DNA of 64,000 bases from Kribbella italica (lineage in GTDB: Bacteria; Actinomycetota; Actinomycetes; Propionibacteriales; Kribbellaceae), in NCBI RefSeq assembly GCF_014205135.1, contig NZ_JACHMY010000001.1, forward strand, positions 5,580,001 through 5,644,000. Reading direction: 5' to 3'. The notes under the pieces are model-generated. The model was not told the origin of the DNA. It searched no databases and worked only from the letters and a program-made list of their open reading frames with translations. The position numbers and the translations under genes were made by a program. Shown piece after piece: positions 50,022 to 58,256 of the stretch (the first letter of the stretch is position 1; each line of letters opens with the position of its first letter).

Positions 50022-51194
50022 ATGACCAGCACCACCGCACTACCTACCCGCACGAGCCGCCTCCCGGTGGCAGTCGCCGCCCTGTCCCTTCTGTACGGCG
50101 TCCTCGGGGTCGCCTGGTTGCTCGGCGCCGACTGGTACCCCTTCGGCCCGACCGGCACGGACGGCGACAAGGTCTCGCCGCTGGCCTTCGTCTCCCAGGA
50201 CCTCGGGGCCGGGCTGGTCGCGGTGCTCGGCGTACTCGGCGTACCGGCCGCGTGGGGTCACACACAGACCACGTGGACGCCGTCGGCGTACCGGCCGCTG
50301 CTGCTCTTCACCGCCGCCCAGGCCGTCGTCTTCGGCCTGCTTGCGCCGACCATGAGCGTGGTGATCGTCACCGGGTACCTGCTGGTCCTCGTCGGGCTCC
50401 CGGTCGGCTTCGGCTTCCTGGTGGCCGGCGCCTGGCGTCAGCCGGTCACCCGGGCGCTCCTGCTCGGCGTACTCGCGCTGGCCGGTGTCGTGCAGTTCAC
50501 CACCGGGCTGTTCGACTGGCAGGCGTTCCGCAACCTCGGGTCGGCGCTGGCCGACGTACCGGAGCGGGTCGGCACCCAACCGCTCTTCGTCTTCGGGGCG
50601 TTCCTGCTCGGCGTCGGCTGGGCGGTGCTCGGCGTACGGGGTCTGCGTACGGCTCGAGGCCGCTGCGTCGACTGTGGCCGTCCCGGTGCCTGGTGGACCC
50701 GGCCGGAGGTCGCCCGCCGCTGGGGCTTCTGGGCGACGATCGTCGCCGTGCTCTGCCCGATGCCCTACGCCCTGCTCCGGATGACCTGGCTCCTGCCGAA
50801 CCCGGTCGGCCTGGGCATCGAGGCCTCCGACCTCGACGCCGACCCCGGCCTGAAACTCTTCGGCCTGGGCCTCGGCCTGATCGCCCTGGCCTCCGGCATC
50901 GTCACCCTCGGCCTGATCCGCCCCTGGGGCGAAGTCTGGCCCCGCTGGATCCCGTTCCTGGCCGGCCGTCCGGTGGCGATCAAGGCCGCCGTCATCCCCG
51001 CCGCCTCAGCCGCCGCCCTCCTGCTGGTCAGCAGCATCTCCATGGTCCAGTTGCTCTGGCTCCCCGAATCCTCGGTCGTCACCAACGTCGGCAATCTCCT
51101 GCTGTTCCCGTTCCCACTCTGGGGAGGGTCGCTGGCCGTCGCCACCGCCGCCTACTACTACCGCCGCCGTAAGTCCTGTACGACGTGCGCCTAG
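50022..51194 (+). CDS. Polytopic membrane protein, function unknown
   Basis: 390 residues; the ATG at 50022 has GGAGG upstream, 99 nt after the previous gene. The longer open frame is not coding. About ten hydrophobic helices are visible. A CxxC motif (RCVDCGRPGAWWTRP near 212) and a C-terminal SCTTC might bind a metal. It has no domain I recognise. It is convergent with the hypothetical gene ending at 51216; the hairpin at 51218-51249 probably ends its transcript. Confidence 0.72.
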   Translation: MTSTTALPTRTSRLPVAVAALSLLYGVLGVAWLLGADWYPFGPTGTDGDKVSPLAFVSQDLGAGLVAVLGVLGVPAAWGHTQTTWTPSAYRPLLLFTAAQAVVFGLLAPTMSVVIVTGYLLVLVGLPVGFGFLVAGAWRQPVTRALLLGVLALAGVVQFTTGLFDWQAFRNLGSALADVPERVGTQPLFVFGAFLLGVGWAVLGVRGLRTARGRCVDCGRPGAWWTRPEVARRWGFWATIVAVLCPMPYALLRMTWLLPNPVGLGIEASDLDADPGLKLFGLGLGLIALASGIVTLGLIRPWGEVWPRWIPFLAGRPVAIKAAVIPAASAAALLLVSSISMVQLLWLPESSVVTNVGNLLLFPFPLWGGSLAVATAAYYYRRRKSCTTCA

Positions 51195-51215
51195 CCGCCC
51201 GGTCTGTACCAGGTT

Positions 51216-51785
51216 TCAGGGCCGACGGGACACCGTGACCGTCGGCCCTTGCGCGACCATCCCCTGCGGCAACCGCGCCAACCCCGGCCCACTGGACTGC
51301 TTCCCCGCACCCCGCAGGTAGTCCACCATCTCCCGCTGACCAGCGCCGTCCACCATCACCGGCACCAACTCGAAGGTCCCGGTCGACGCCGTACCGCCGA
51401 TCGTCACGTCCGGACACGTCAGCGCCTCGCCCACACTCAGACATGGCCCCGAAGCCGGGTAGTACGCCTGGCCCACCCCCGACTGCCGAACCAGCACCCA
51501 CACCTCTTCCCCCGCCCGCATCCCCCGCACAGTCCCCACCAACCGCTCCACCCGCGAAACCTGCCCACCCGCCTGCGGCGAACCGATCTGCACCACCCGC
51601 TCCACCATCGGACTCACTCCATCCCCCGGCGCCTGAAACTTCCCACCCCAAGGCAACTCACCCCCACCCCGCCAAACCACCACACCCGCCGCAGCCCCCG
51701 CCACAACCACCACCCCCAGCACCGCAGCCAGCACCCGCCACCACCCCGCAACCAGCGCCTTCGCCCGATGCTTACGGCGTCCCAT
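51216..51785 (-). CDS. Single-TM exported protein, function unknown
   Basis: 189 residues. A basic N-terminus (GRRKHRAK) precedes one transmembrane helix (about 15-40, VLAAVLGVVVVAGAAAGVVVW). The rest is an extracytoplasmic domain of about 145 residues with beta strands and a cysteine pair (SGPCLSVGEALTCPDV). This looks like an anchored or signal-cleaved surface protein. Gly and Val are abundant. It has no recognised family. Its last codons contain one arm of the terminator-like stem at 51218. Confidence 0.6.
   Translation of the reverse strand: MGRRKHRAKALVAGWWRVLAAVLGVVVVAGAAAGVVVWRGGGELPWGGKFQAPGDGVSPMVERVVQIGSPQAGGQVSRVERLVGTVRGMRAGEEVWVLVRQSGVGQAYYPASGPCLSVGEALTCPDVTIGGTASTGTFELVPVMVDGAGQREMVDYLRGAGKQSSGPGLARLPQGMVAQGPTVTVSRRP
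51218..51249. terminator. Hairpin overlapping the 3' end of a coding sequence
   Basis: A perfect 11-bp stem, AGGGCCGACGG (51218-51228) with CCGTCGGCCCT (51239-51249), and a 10-nt loop. It starts 24 nt after the stop of the membrane protein ending at 51194. It lies completely within the last codons of the convergent gene ending at 51216, so it serves the plus-strand transcript. Confidence 0.65.
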
Positions 51786-51973
51786 CCCGGCCTCCCAACG
51801 AGCTCGGCGCTGTCAGCAACTCGCTACAAGTGCCCACTCATTGTCACCGACGCTCCCCCACCACCGCTGCCCCAGGCACGCCGCTGCCCGAGCTCACCGT
51901 CATCCCGAAGGCGGCCTGAACCAACATCCTGACTACTTAGAGTGGAGCAGTGTACGCTATCCTCACAATAAGC

Positions 51974-52023
51974 CCGATATCAACACAATAGTGCTGATAT
52001 CGGTAGAATAGTGCTGATACCGG
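51974..52023. promoter_or_regulatory. Three-half-site operator in the MNT/HEPN promoter
   Basis: CCGATATCA (51974-51982) and TGATATCGG (51995-52003) form a perfect 9-bp inverted repeat with a 12-nt spacer. A third half, TGATACCGG, is at 52015-52023. AATAGTGCTGATA is repeated with a 20-nt period (51987 and 52007). The stretch is AT-rich compared with its surroundings, ends 23 nt before the nucleotidyltransferase start, and probably overlaps its promoter. The winged-helix part of that protein is the likely ligand. Confidence 0.65.
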
Positions 52024-52046
52024 CACTGACAATCGAGGGCACCGAG

Positions 52047-52679
52047 ATGGACATGTCGCTCCCCATCAACACCGTGATCCCGACCCTGGACGGACTGGTC
52101 CTGACCGTGCTCGCGCGGACCACCCAGCCGCTGACAGGCCGCCGGGTCCACCAACTCGCCTCCGGTGGCAGCGAGACAGGGACCCGAAGAGTGCTGCACC
52201 GCCTGGCCGCCACGGGACTGGTGATTGCCAATCAGGTCGGCGGCAGCATTCAGTTCTCCCTGAACCGCGAGCACCTCGCTGCCAGGCCGGTCATCGAGTT
52301 GACCCGCCTGCGTCAGGAACTGTTCGACCGGATCGGTACGGCGATCAAGGACTGGGCAGTCCCTCCGATCCACGCCGGCGTCTTCGGCTCCACTGCCCGT
52401 GGCGACGGCGATCTGGACAGCGACGTCGACCTTCTCCTTGTCCACCGGTACGACGACCTTCCACCCCAGTGGACCGACCAGGTCGGAGAGTTGGCCGAGC
52501 AGGTTCATGCCTGGACGGGCAACCACCTGCAGACCTATGCGCTCAGCAACGCCGACCTGGGACGCCATTTCGCGGCGGCAGAGCCCATCCTCAATGACTG
52601 GCTGACCGACTCGGTTGCCGTGTACGGACCCCAGTTCCGCCATCTGCGGAACGAGATCATGCACGGAGGACAGGAGTGA
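52047..52679 (+). CDS. Winged-helix MNT-type nucleotidyltransferase (probable antitoxin)
   Basis: 210 residues from the ATG at 52047; an upstream GTG at 52011 would start within the operator. Residues about 10-70 form a winged helix (VLTVLARTTQPLTGRRVHQLA, TRRVLHRLAATGLVIANQ). Residues 112-130 have the nucleotidyltransferase motif FGSTARGDGDLDSDVDLLLV, with G114-S115 and metal-binding D126 and D128. In MNT/HEPN (type VII) modules this enzyme AMPylates and silences its HEPN partner; the HEPN gene follows with a 4-nt overlap. Together with the operator this predicts autoregulation. The fused winged helix is less common than the bare MNT. Confidence 0.85.
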   Translation: MDMSLPINTVIPTLDGLVLTVLARTTQPLTGRRVHQLASGGSETGTRRVLHRLAATGLVIANQVGGSIQFSLNREHLAARPVIELTRLRQELFDRIGTAIKDWAVPPIHAGVFGSTARGDGDLDSDVDLLLVHRYDDLPPQWTDQVGELAEQVHAWTGNHLQTYALSNADLGRHFAAAEPILNDWLTDSVAVYGPQFRHLRNEIMHGGQE

Positions 52680-53092
52680 CCCCGCCCGCGGCCAGAACCC
52701 AGGACTGCAATCGCGCCCAGGCCACCGTGCGGCTCGGCCAGGCCCGCGCTTTCCTCGACGTCGCCGAACTAGTCGGCGCCGAGAGCGACGAACTCGCCAA
52801 CCCGAACGTGTCTGCTGCTCTCGCAGTACTCGCCGGCATCGTCGCCGCGGACGCGGCCTGCTGCGCCGCGCTCGGTCAACGTTCCCGCGGCCAGGATCAC
52901 CGCCAGGCGATCCAGCTCATCACCGAGGCCGGTGATGACGGCCGGACTCTCGCCCGCGCCCTCGGCCGCCTGCTCGACGTCAAGGACGGCGCGCACTACG
53001 GCATGGTGTTCGTCAGCTCCCAGCAGGCCAAGGCCGCGATCCGCCATGCCGGCACCCTGGTCGACGGCGCCGCTCGCGCACTGGACCGCTGA
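52676..53092 (+). CDS. HEPN-like protein, probable toxin of an MNT/HEPN module
   Basis: 138 residues from a GTG at 52676 overlapping the upstream stop (GTGA). It is all-helical, with long Ala-rich helices (FLDVAELVG, ALAVLAGIVAADAACCAALG) of the sort seen in HEPN domains. A possible R-x5-H ribonuclease motif is R69...H75 (RSRGQDH). Near the C-terminus is the segment KDGAHYGMVF, reminiscent of the conserved tyrosine region AMPylated in such toxins. Identity rests mostly on coupling to the MNT gene and on size. An RNase toxin silenced by the upstream enzyme is the expected role. Confidence 0.7.
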   Translation: MTPPAARTQDCNRAQATVRLGQARAFLDVAELVGAESDELANPNVSAALAVLAGIVAADAACCAALGQRSRGQDHRQAIQLITEAGDDGRTLARALGRLLDVKDGAHYGMVFVSSQQAKAAIRHAGTLVDGAARALDR

Positions 53093-53210
53093 GCGCAATA
53101 AGTTGCTCTAAGCAACGATTAGTCCGTAGGTGTCGCCCGGAGTTGTCGCCGGAGCGCTCGCGGCGACCGGCGGGGCGCGCGTGCGGTGAATGCATCAGCA
53201 GCAAACAACA

Positions 53211-53247
53211 AAGCACCCCGCGGACCACCTGGGTCCGCGGGGTGCTT
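53211..53247 (-). terminator. Intrinsic terminator of clpC
   Basis: A 16-bp perfect stem, AAGCACCCCGCGGACC (53211-53226) with GGTCCGCGGGGTGCTT (53232-53247), and loop ACCTG. On the minus strand it is followed by TTGTTGTTTG, a U-rich tail. It is 16 nt past the clpC stop. Confidence 0.88.
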
Positions 53248-53262
53248 CGTGGTGCTGGTCGA

Positions 53263-55797
53263 TCAGGTGTCCTGGATTCCCGTGCCGCCGCCGGCGATTT
53301 CGGTGAGTTCCAGGTCGGGGGTGCTCTTCTGGGTTCCGGTGAACGTGAAGTACTCCGGGAGCCCGTCGGAGTCGACGGTGCCGTCGGGGGCGACGTCGAC
53401 CAGGACGATCTGGCCGGGGCGCAGTTCCCCGAACAGGATCTTCTCGGCGAGCACGTCCTCGACGTCGCGCTGGAGGGCGCGGCGCAGTGGGCGGGCCCCG
53501 AGGACCGGGTCGAAGCCGCGTTCGGCGACGAGCTTCTTGGCCGCGGGCGTGAGCTCGATGCCCATGTCCTTGTCCTTCAGACGCTCTTCCACCTGGGCGA
53601 CCATCAGGTCGACGATCCGGACGATGTCCTCCATGGCGTGCTGGTGGAAGACGACGATCTCGTCGACGCGGTTCAGGAACTCGGGACGGAAGTGCTGCTT
53701 GAGCTCCTCGGTCACCTTCGCCTTCATCTTCTCGTACGAGCCGGACACGTCACCGACCTGGGAGAAGCCGAGGCTGACGGCCTTGGCGATGTCCCGGGTG
53801 CCCAGGTTCGTGGTCATGATGATGATGGTGTTCTTGAAGTCGACCACCCGGCCCTGGGCGTCGGTCAGGCGACCTTCGTCCAGGATCTGCAGCAGCGAGT
53901 TGAAGATGTCCGGGTGGGCCTTCTCGACCTCGTCGAACAGGACCACGCTGAACGGCTTGCGGCGCACCTTCTCGGTGAGCTGCCCGCCCTCTTCGTAGCC
54001 GACGTACCCGGGAGGCGAACCGAACAGCCGCGAGGCCGTGTGCTTCTCGGAGTACTCCGACATGTCGAGGCTGATCAGCGCGCTCTCGTCGCCGAACAGG
54101 AACTCGGTCAGCGCCTTGGACAGCTCGGTCTTACCGACACCGGACGGGCCGGCGAAGATGAACGAGCCGCTGGGGCGGCGCGGGTCCTTCAGACCGGCGC
54201 GCGTACGCCGGATCGAGCGGGACAGCGCCTTGACGGCGTCGGTCTGGCCGACGTACCGCTTGGCCAGCTCCTTCTCCATGTCGAGCAGCCGCGAGGACTC
54301 CTCCTCGGTCAGCTTGAAGACGGGGATGCCGGTCGCGGTGCTGAGCACCTCGGCGATCAGCTCCTCGTCGACCTCGGCGACGACGTCCATGTCGCCGGCC
54401 TTCCACTGCTTCTCCCGCTCGGCCTTCGCGTTGATCAGCTTCTTCTCGTCGTCGCGCAGAGAAGCCGCCCGCTCGAAGTCCTGGGCGTCGATCGCCGACT
54501 CCTTCTCCCGGCGCACGTTCGCGATCTTCTCGTCGAACTCGCGCAGGTCCGGCGGAGCGGTCATCCGGCGGATCCGCAACCGGGCCCCGGCCTCGTCGAT
54601 CAGGTCGATCGCCTTGTCCGGGAGGAAGCGGTCCGAGATGTACCGGTCGGCCAGCTGCGCGGCGTTGACCAGGGCGGCATCGGTGATGGTCACCCGGTGG
54701 TGCGCCTCGTAGCGGTCGCGCAGCCCCTTGAGGATCTCGATCGTGTGCGCGATCGAGGGCTCGGCCACCTGGATCGGCTGGAACCGGCGCTCCAGCACGG
54801 CGTCCTTCTCGACGTACTTGCGGTACTCGTCGAGGGTGGTCGCGCCGATGGTCTGCAGCTCACCGCGGGCCAGCATCGGCTTCAGGATGCTCGCGGCGTC
54901 GATCGCTCCCTCGGCCGCGCCGGCCCCGACGAGGGTGTGGATCTCGTCGATGAACAGCACGATGTCGCCGCGGGTGCGGATCTCCTTGAGCACCTTCTTC
55001 AGACGTTCCTCGAAGTCGCCGCGGTAGCGCGAACCGGCCACCAGGGCGCCCAGGTCGAGGCTGTAGATCTGCTTGTCCTTGAGCGTCTCCGGCACGTCAC
55101 CGCGGACGATCTGCTGGGCCAGACCCTCCACGATCGCGGTCTTGCCGACGCCCGGCTCACCGATCAGGACAGGGTTGTTCTTGGTCCGCCGGGACAGCAC
55201 CTGCATGACCCGCTCGATCTCGGTCTCGCGCCCGATCACCGGGTCGAGCTTCGATTCGCGGGCCGACTGGGTGTAGTTCCGGCCGAACTGGTCGAGCACC
55301 AGGGAGCTGCTGGGAGCACCTTCGGTGGTCCCGGCGCCGGCCGTGGCCGTCTCCTTGCCCTGGTACCCGCTCAGCAGCTGGATGACCTGCTGACGGACCT
55401 TGTTCAGGTCCGCGCCGAGCTTGACCAGGACCTGCGCTGCGACACCCTCACCCTCGCGGATGAGGCCGAGCAGGATGTGCTCGGTGCCGATGTAGTTGTG
55501 GCCCAGTTGCAGGGCCTCACGCAGGGAGAGCTCCAACACCTTCTTGGCGCGAGGGGTGAACGGGATGTGCCCGCTCGGAGCCTGCTGTCCCTGGCCGATG
55601 ATCTCCTCGACCTGGGAACGGACAGCCTCCAGCGAGATACCAAGGCTTTCCAGAGCCTTGGCGGCGACACCCTCACCCTCGTGGATCAGGCCGAGCAGGA
55701 TGTGCTCGGTCCCGATGTAGTTGTGGCTGAGCATCCTGGCCTCTTCCTGGGCCAGGACGACTACCCGACGGGCGCGGTCCGTAAATCGTTCAAACAT
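53263..55797 (-). CDS. clpC: ATP-dependent Clp protease ATP-binding subunit ClpC
   Basis: 844 residues from the ATG at 55797 ([19 protein letters not shown]). It has two N-terminal Clp_N repeats, AAA domain 1 with Walker A GEPGVGKT near 214, a central UVR-type coiled-coil region, and AAA domain 2 with Walker A GPSGVGKT near 549 and [16 protein letters not shown] near the end. A hexamer unfolds substrates for ClpP in protein quality control; in actinobacteria it is essential. AGGAGC precedes the start. A ClgR-like box lies 87-103 nt upstream of the start. Confidence 0.97.
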   Translation of the reverse strand: MFERFTDRARRVVVLAQEEARMLSHNYIGTEHILLGLIHEGEGVAAKALESLGISLEAVRSQVEEIIGQGQQAPSGHIPFTPRAKKVLELSLREALQLGHNYIGTEHILLGLIREGEGVAAQVLVKLGADLNKVRQQVIQLLSGYQGKETATAGAGTTEGAPSSSLVLDQFGRNYTQSARESKLDPVIGRETEIERVMQVLSRRTKNNPVLIGEPGVGKTAIVEGLAQQIVRGDVPETLKDKQIYSLDLGALVAGSRYRGDFEERLKKVLKEIRTRGDIVLFIDEIHTLVGAGAAEGAIDAASILKPMLARGELQTIGATTLDEYRKYVEKDAVLERRFQPIQVAEPSIAHTIEILKGLRDRYEAHHRVTITDAALVNAAQLADRYISDRFLPDKAIDLIDEAGARLRIRRMTAPPDLREFDEKIANVRREKESAIDAQDFERAASLRDDEKKLINAKAEREKQWKAGDMDVVAEVDEELIAEVLSTATGIPVFKLTEEESSRLLDMEKELAKRYVGQTDAVKALSRSIRRTRAGLKDPRRPSGSFIFAGPSGVGKTELSKALTEFLFGDESALISLDMSEYSEKHTASRLFGSPPGYVGYEEGGQLTEKVRRKPFSVVLFDEVEKAHPDIFNSLLQILDEGRLTDAQGRVVDFKNTIIIMTTNLGTRDIAKAVSLGFSQVGDVSGSYEKMKAKVTEELKQHFRPEFLNRVDEIVVFHQHAMEDIVRIVDLMVAQVEERLKDKDMGIELTPAAKKLVAERGFDPVLGARPLRRALQRDVEDVLAEKILFGELRPGQIVLVDVAPDGTVDSDGLPEYFTFTGTQKSTPDLELTEIAGGGTGIQDT

Positions 55798-55883
55798 CGC
55801 CAAAGCGCTCCTTGCCTCAGAGGAGTCGGACGTGCCGTGTAGGCCGACCCCCGTACATGCATGCTAGTCCCCGGCATCGACAG

Positions 55884-55900
55884 GCTCGCTCTCAGCGAAC
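55884..55900 (-). promoter_or_regulatory. ClgR-type box upstream of clpC
   Basis: On the minus strand the sequence reads GTTCGCTGAGAGCGAGC, which fits the CGC-Y-N-A-N-R-GCG core of ClgR sites as I remember the consensus from corynebacteria and streptomycetes. It lies about 90 nt before the clpC start, the normal place for an activator site. Confidence 0.65.
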
Positions 55901-56087
55901 AAGCGAAGACCTCTCGCCGGCCGCCCACTGGGGATCACAAGGGAACAACCTCCGGGGCCCCGACGGTGTTCCCGGCGCGCCCGGTGTTCGCCACCAGCGA
56001 ATTCGTGGCGGTAGCTGCCCCGGAAGGCACCTTCCGGACGGAGCGTCCGCGACTGTGTCCACACTGTGAAACAACCGGAATGCGGAC

Positions 56088-56117
56088 GGTCCCGGCGCCT
56101 TCGCAGGCACCGGGACC
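56088..56117 (-). terminator. Hairpin downstream of lsr2
   Basis: GGTCCCGG (56088-56095) with CCGGGACC (56110-56117), continuing inside with GCCT/AGGC around loop TCGC. It begins 47 nt past the lsr2 stop. The 366-nt gap 55798-56163 also holds overlapping palindromes CCGGAAGG-CA-CCTTCCGG (56020-56037) and CGGACG-GAG-CGTCCG (56035-56049), the GGGAACA...TGTTCCC pair (55941-55973), and the ClgR box. I see no gene in it. Confidence 0.6.
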
Positions 56118-56163
56118 ACTTTCGCTCACCAGCCGGACCCAGAGGCCGGATCCCGCAGGGGTA

Positions 56164-56496
56164 CTACTTGGCCTCGTTGTACGCCGCGCGCACCTCGGCC
56201 GAGATCCGGCCCCGCTCGCTGACCTCGTAGCCGTTGTCCTTGGCCCACGCGCGGATGTCCGCGGAGTCGGTCGCCGACCGCCCCCGGCCGCGACCGCCGC
56301 GGCCCGCCGGACCCCGCCGGCCGGCCACCTTGCGGGCCACCCCGACGTACCCGGACAGCGCGTCGCGCAGTTTGGCGGCGTTCTTCTTGGACAGGTCGAT
56401 CTCGTACGTCGTGCCGTCCAATCCGAAGGTCACGGTCTCGTCGGCCTTACCACCGTCGAGATCGTCCTCGAGAACTACCTGGACCCTTTGCGCCAT
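56164..56496 (-). CDS. lsr2: Nucleoid-associated protein Lsr2
   Basis: 110 residues, the standard length. The N-terminal dimerisation part is QRVQVVLEDDLDGGKADETVTF, the linker is RRGPAGRGGRGRGRS, and the C-terminal DNA-binding domain is IRAWAKDNGYEVSERGRI, with the AT-hook-like RGR that inserts into the minor groove of AT-rich DNA. The protein bridges and silences foreign AT-rich genes, like H-NS. Its upstream region is unusually AT-rich, and GGAAAGGAC precedes the start. Strongly supported. Confidence 0.97.
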   Translation of the reverse strand: MAQRVQVVLEDDLDGGKADETVTFGLDGTTYEIDLSKKNAAKLRDALSGYVGVARKVAGRRGPAGRGGRGRGRSATDSADIRAWAKDNGYEVSERGRISAEVRAAYNEAK

Positions 56497-56610
56497 CGAT
56501 GACAGTCCTTTCCGCGCCCGCCACCGGGCACAATCCCCCTACTTTTTGGCTTCCACCTGATTTGTACCGCACAAACCCCGGTGTTGTCATTCAACAGGCG
56601 GAATGTGGGG

Positions 56611-56636
56611 AAAAATGTGACGGAAAACCCCGTCAC
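56611..56636 (-). terminator. Intrinsic terminator of lysS
   Basis: On the minus strand the hairpin GTGACGG (loop GGTTTT) CCGTCAC is followed by ATTTTT, a T-run at 56615-56611. It lies 90 nt past the lysS stop. The 229-nt gap between lysS and lsr2 also holds the lsr2 promoter, with the inverted TTTGT...ACAAA sequence near 56565. Confidence 0.8.
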
Positions 56637-56725
56637 TCACCGTATGCATCGGCAACGGAATGGACCCGGAAATTGAACTGGCCGTTGGTTGTGCTAAGCA
56701 ACAGCCGCCCGGGACCGTTTCCGGG

Positions 56726-58246
56726 TCACTCCGGACGCAGCAACGGGAACAGAATCGTCTCCCGGATCCCGGCCTCGGTGAACAGCATGATCAGCCGGTC
56801 CAGGCCCATCCCCAGGCCGCCGGCCGGCGGCATCCCGAACTCCATCGCGCGCAGGAAGTCCTCGTCCAGCTCCATCGCCTCGGGGTCACCGGCGGCGGCC
56901 AGCATCGACTGTGCCACCAGGCGTTCACGCTGGATGACTGGATCGTTCAACTCCGAGTAGGCGACCCCGAGCTCGACGCCGTTGACGAACAGGTCGAAGG
57001 CCTCGACCAGCCCCGGGGACTCCCGGTGCGCCTTCGCCAGCGGCCGGGCCGATTCGGGATAATCGCGCACGAACGTCGGCTGGATGAGAGTGTGCTCGCA
57101 CAGCTTCTCGAACAAGTCGACGGCGATCTCACCGGCATTCCGGCCCGGCTGCAGCTCGACCTCGTGCTGTTCGGCCAGCTTCAGCAGGGCCGGCAGGTCG
57201 GTGGTCTGGTCGACGCTCTCGCCGACCGCTTCGGAGAGCAGCCCGAAAAGCGTCGCGTGCCGGAACGGCTGCTCGAAGTCGATCTCCGAACCGTCGCGCG
57301 CAGTGACCGTCGAACGCCCGATCGCCCGGCCGGCGTTCCGGATCAGCTCCTGGAGGAGATCGGCCATCGTGTCGTAATCGCCGTACGCCTGGTACGCCTC
57401 GATCATCGAGAATTCCGCGGCATGAGTGGAGTCCAGGCCCTCGTTGCGGAACGTCCGGCCGATCTCGTAGACCCGGTCGACACCACCGATCATCGCCCGC
57501 TTGAGATCGAGCTCGAGCGCGATCCGCAGCTTCATCTCCTGGTCGAAGGCGTTCAGGTGGGTGCTGAACGGGCGCGCCGCAGCGCCACCGTTGGTGAGCT
57601 GCAGGACCGGGGTCTCCACCTCGATGAACCCGCGCGCGTCGTACGTCGCGCGCAGCGACTTGAGCACCGCCGCCTTGATCCGGACCATGTCGCGGGCCTC
57701 CGGCCGCACGATCAGGTCGACGTACCGCATCCGCACCCGGGCTTCCTCGCTCAGCGGGTGGTGCTCGTTCGGCAACGGGCGCAGCGTCTTGGCCGCCATC
57801 TGCCAGGCGGTCGCCTGCACCGACAGCTCACCGCGGCGGCTGGTGATCACCTCACCCTGCACCGACAGCAGGTCGCCGATGTCGACCAGCGCCTTGAACC
57901 GGGCCAGCTCCTCCTCGCCGATGTCGGCCAGCGACAGCATCACCTGCAGCTCGGTCCCGTCACCCTCACGGAGCCGGACGAAGCACAGCTTGCCGGTGTT
58001 GCGCAGGAAGATGACCCGCCCGGCCACAGCGACCTGCTCGCCGGTCCGGGTGTCGGGCGCGAGCTCCTGACCGTCGTACCGGGCCCGGAGGTCCTTCAGC
58101 AGGTGCGTCCGCTCGACCGCGAGCGGGTAGGGCTGCACCCCCTCGGCGAGCAGCCGGTCACGCTTCTCCCGGCGGACCCGCATCTGCTCGGGCAGGTCGT
58201 CCTGCCCGCTGTCGGGGGTCACCGGGGTCTCACGTGGTTCAGTCAT
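56726..58246 (-). CDS. lysS: Lysyl-tRNA synthetase, class II
   Basis: 506 residues from the ATG at 58246. It has an N-terminal OB-fold anticodon domain (VAVAGRVIFLRNTGKLCFVRLREGD near 75-100), class II motif 1 in RRATYDARGFIEVETP-like segment near 195-210, motif 2 VYEIGRTFRNEG near 265, and motif 3 GLGMGLDRLIMLF near 480. It charges tRNA-Lys with lysine in two steps through lysyl-adenylate. It is 10 nt downstream of the MFS gene on the same strand and may share its promoter, though an internal promoter is likely for so essential a gene. Confidence 0.96.
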   Translation of the reverse strand: MTEPRETPVTPDSGQDDLPEQMRVRREKRDRLLAEGVQPYPLAVERTHLLKDLRARYDGQELAPDTRTGEQVAVAGRVIFLRNTGKLCFVRLREGDGTELQVMLSLADIGEEELARFKALVDIGDLLSVQGEVITSRRGELSVQATAWQMAAKTLRPLPNEHHPLSEEARVRMRYVDLIVRPEARDMVRIKAAVLKSLRATYDARGFIEVETPVLQLTNGGAAARPFSTHLNAFDQEMKLRIALELDLKRAMIGGVDRVYEIGRTFRNEGLDSTHAAEFSMIEAYQAYGDYDTMADLLQELIRNAGRAIGRSTVTARDGSEIDFEQPFRHATLFGLLSEAVGESVDQTTDLPALLKLAEQHEVELQPGRNAGEIAVDLFEKLCEHTLIQPTFVRDYPESARPLAKAHRESPGLVEAFDLFVNGVELGVAYSELNDPVIQRERLVAQSMLAAAGDPEAMELDEDFLRAMEFGMPPAGGLGMGLDRLIMLFTEAGIRETILFPLLRPE

Positions 58247-58256
58247 AGGGCAAAGG

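Noticed and set aside
53102-53116. GTTGCT-CTA-AGCAAC as an attachment site after the HEPN gene
   Set aside because: A 6-bp stem is too short to support more than a weak hairpin, and there is no integrase or duplicate copy nearby.
53143-55842. 899-codon plus-strand frame opposite clpC
   Set aside because: Shadow of the strongly conserved ClpC sequence; it has no recognisable domain and passes through the clpC terminator.
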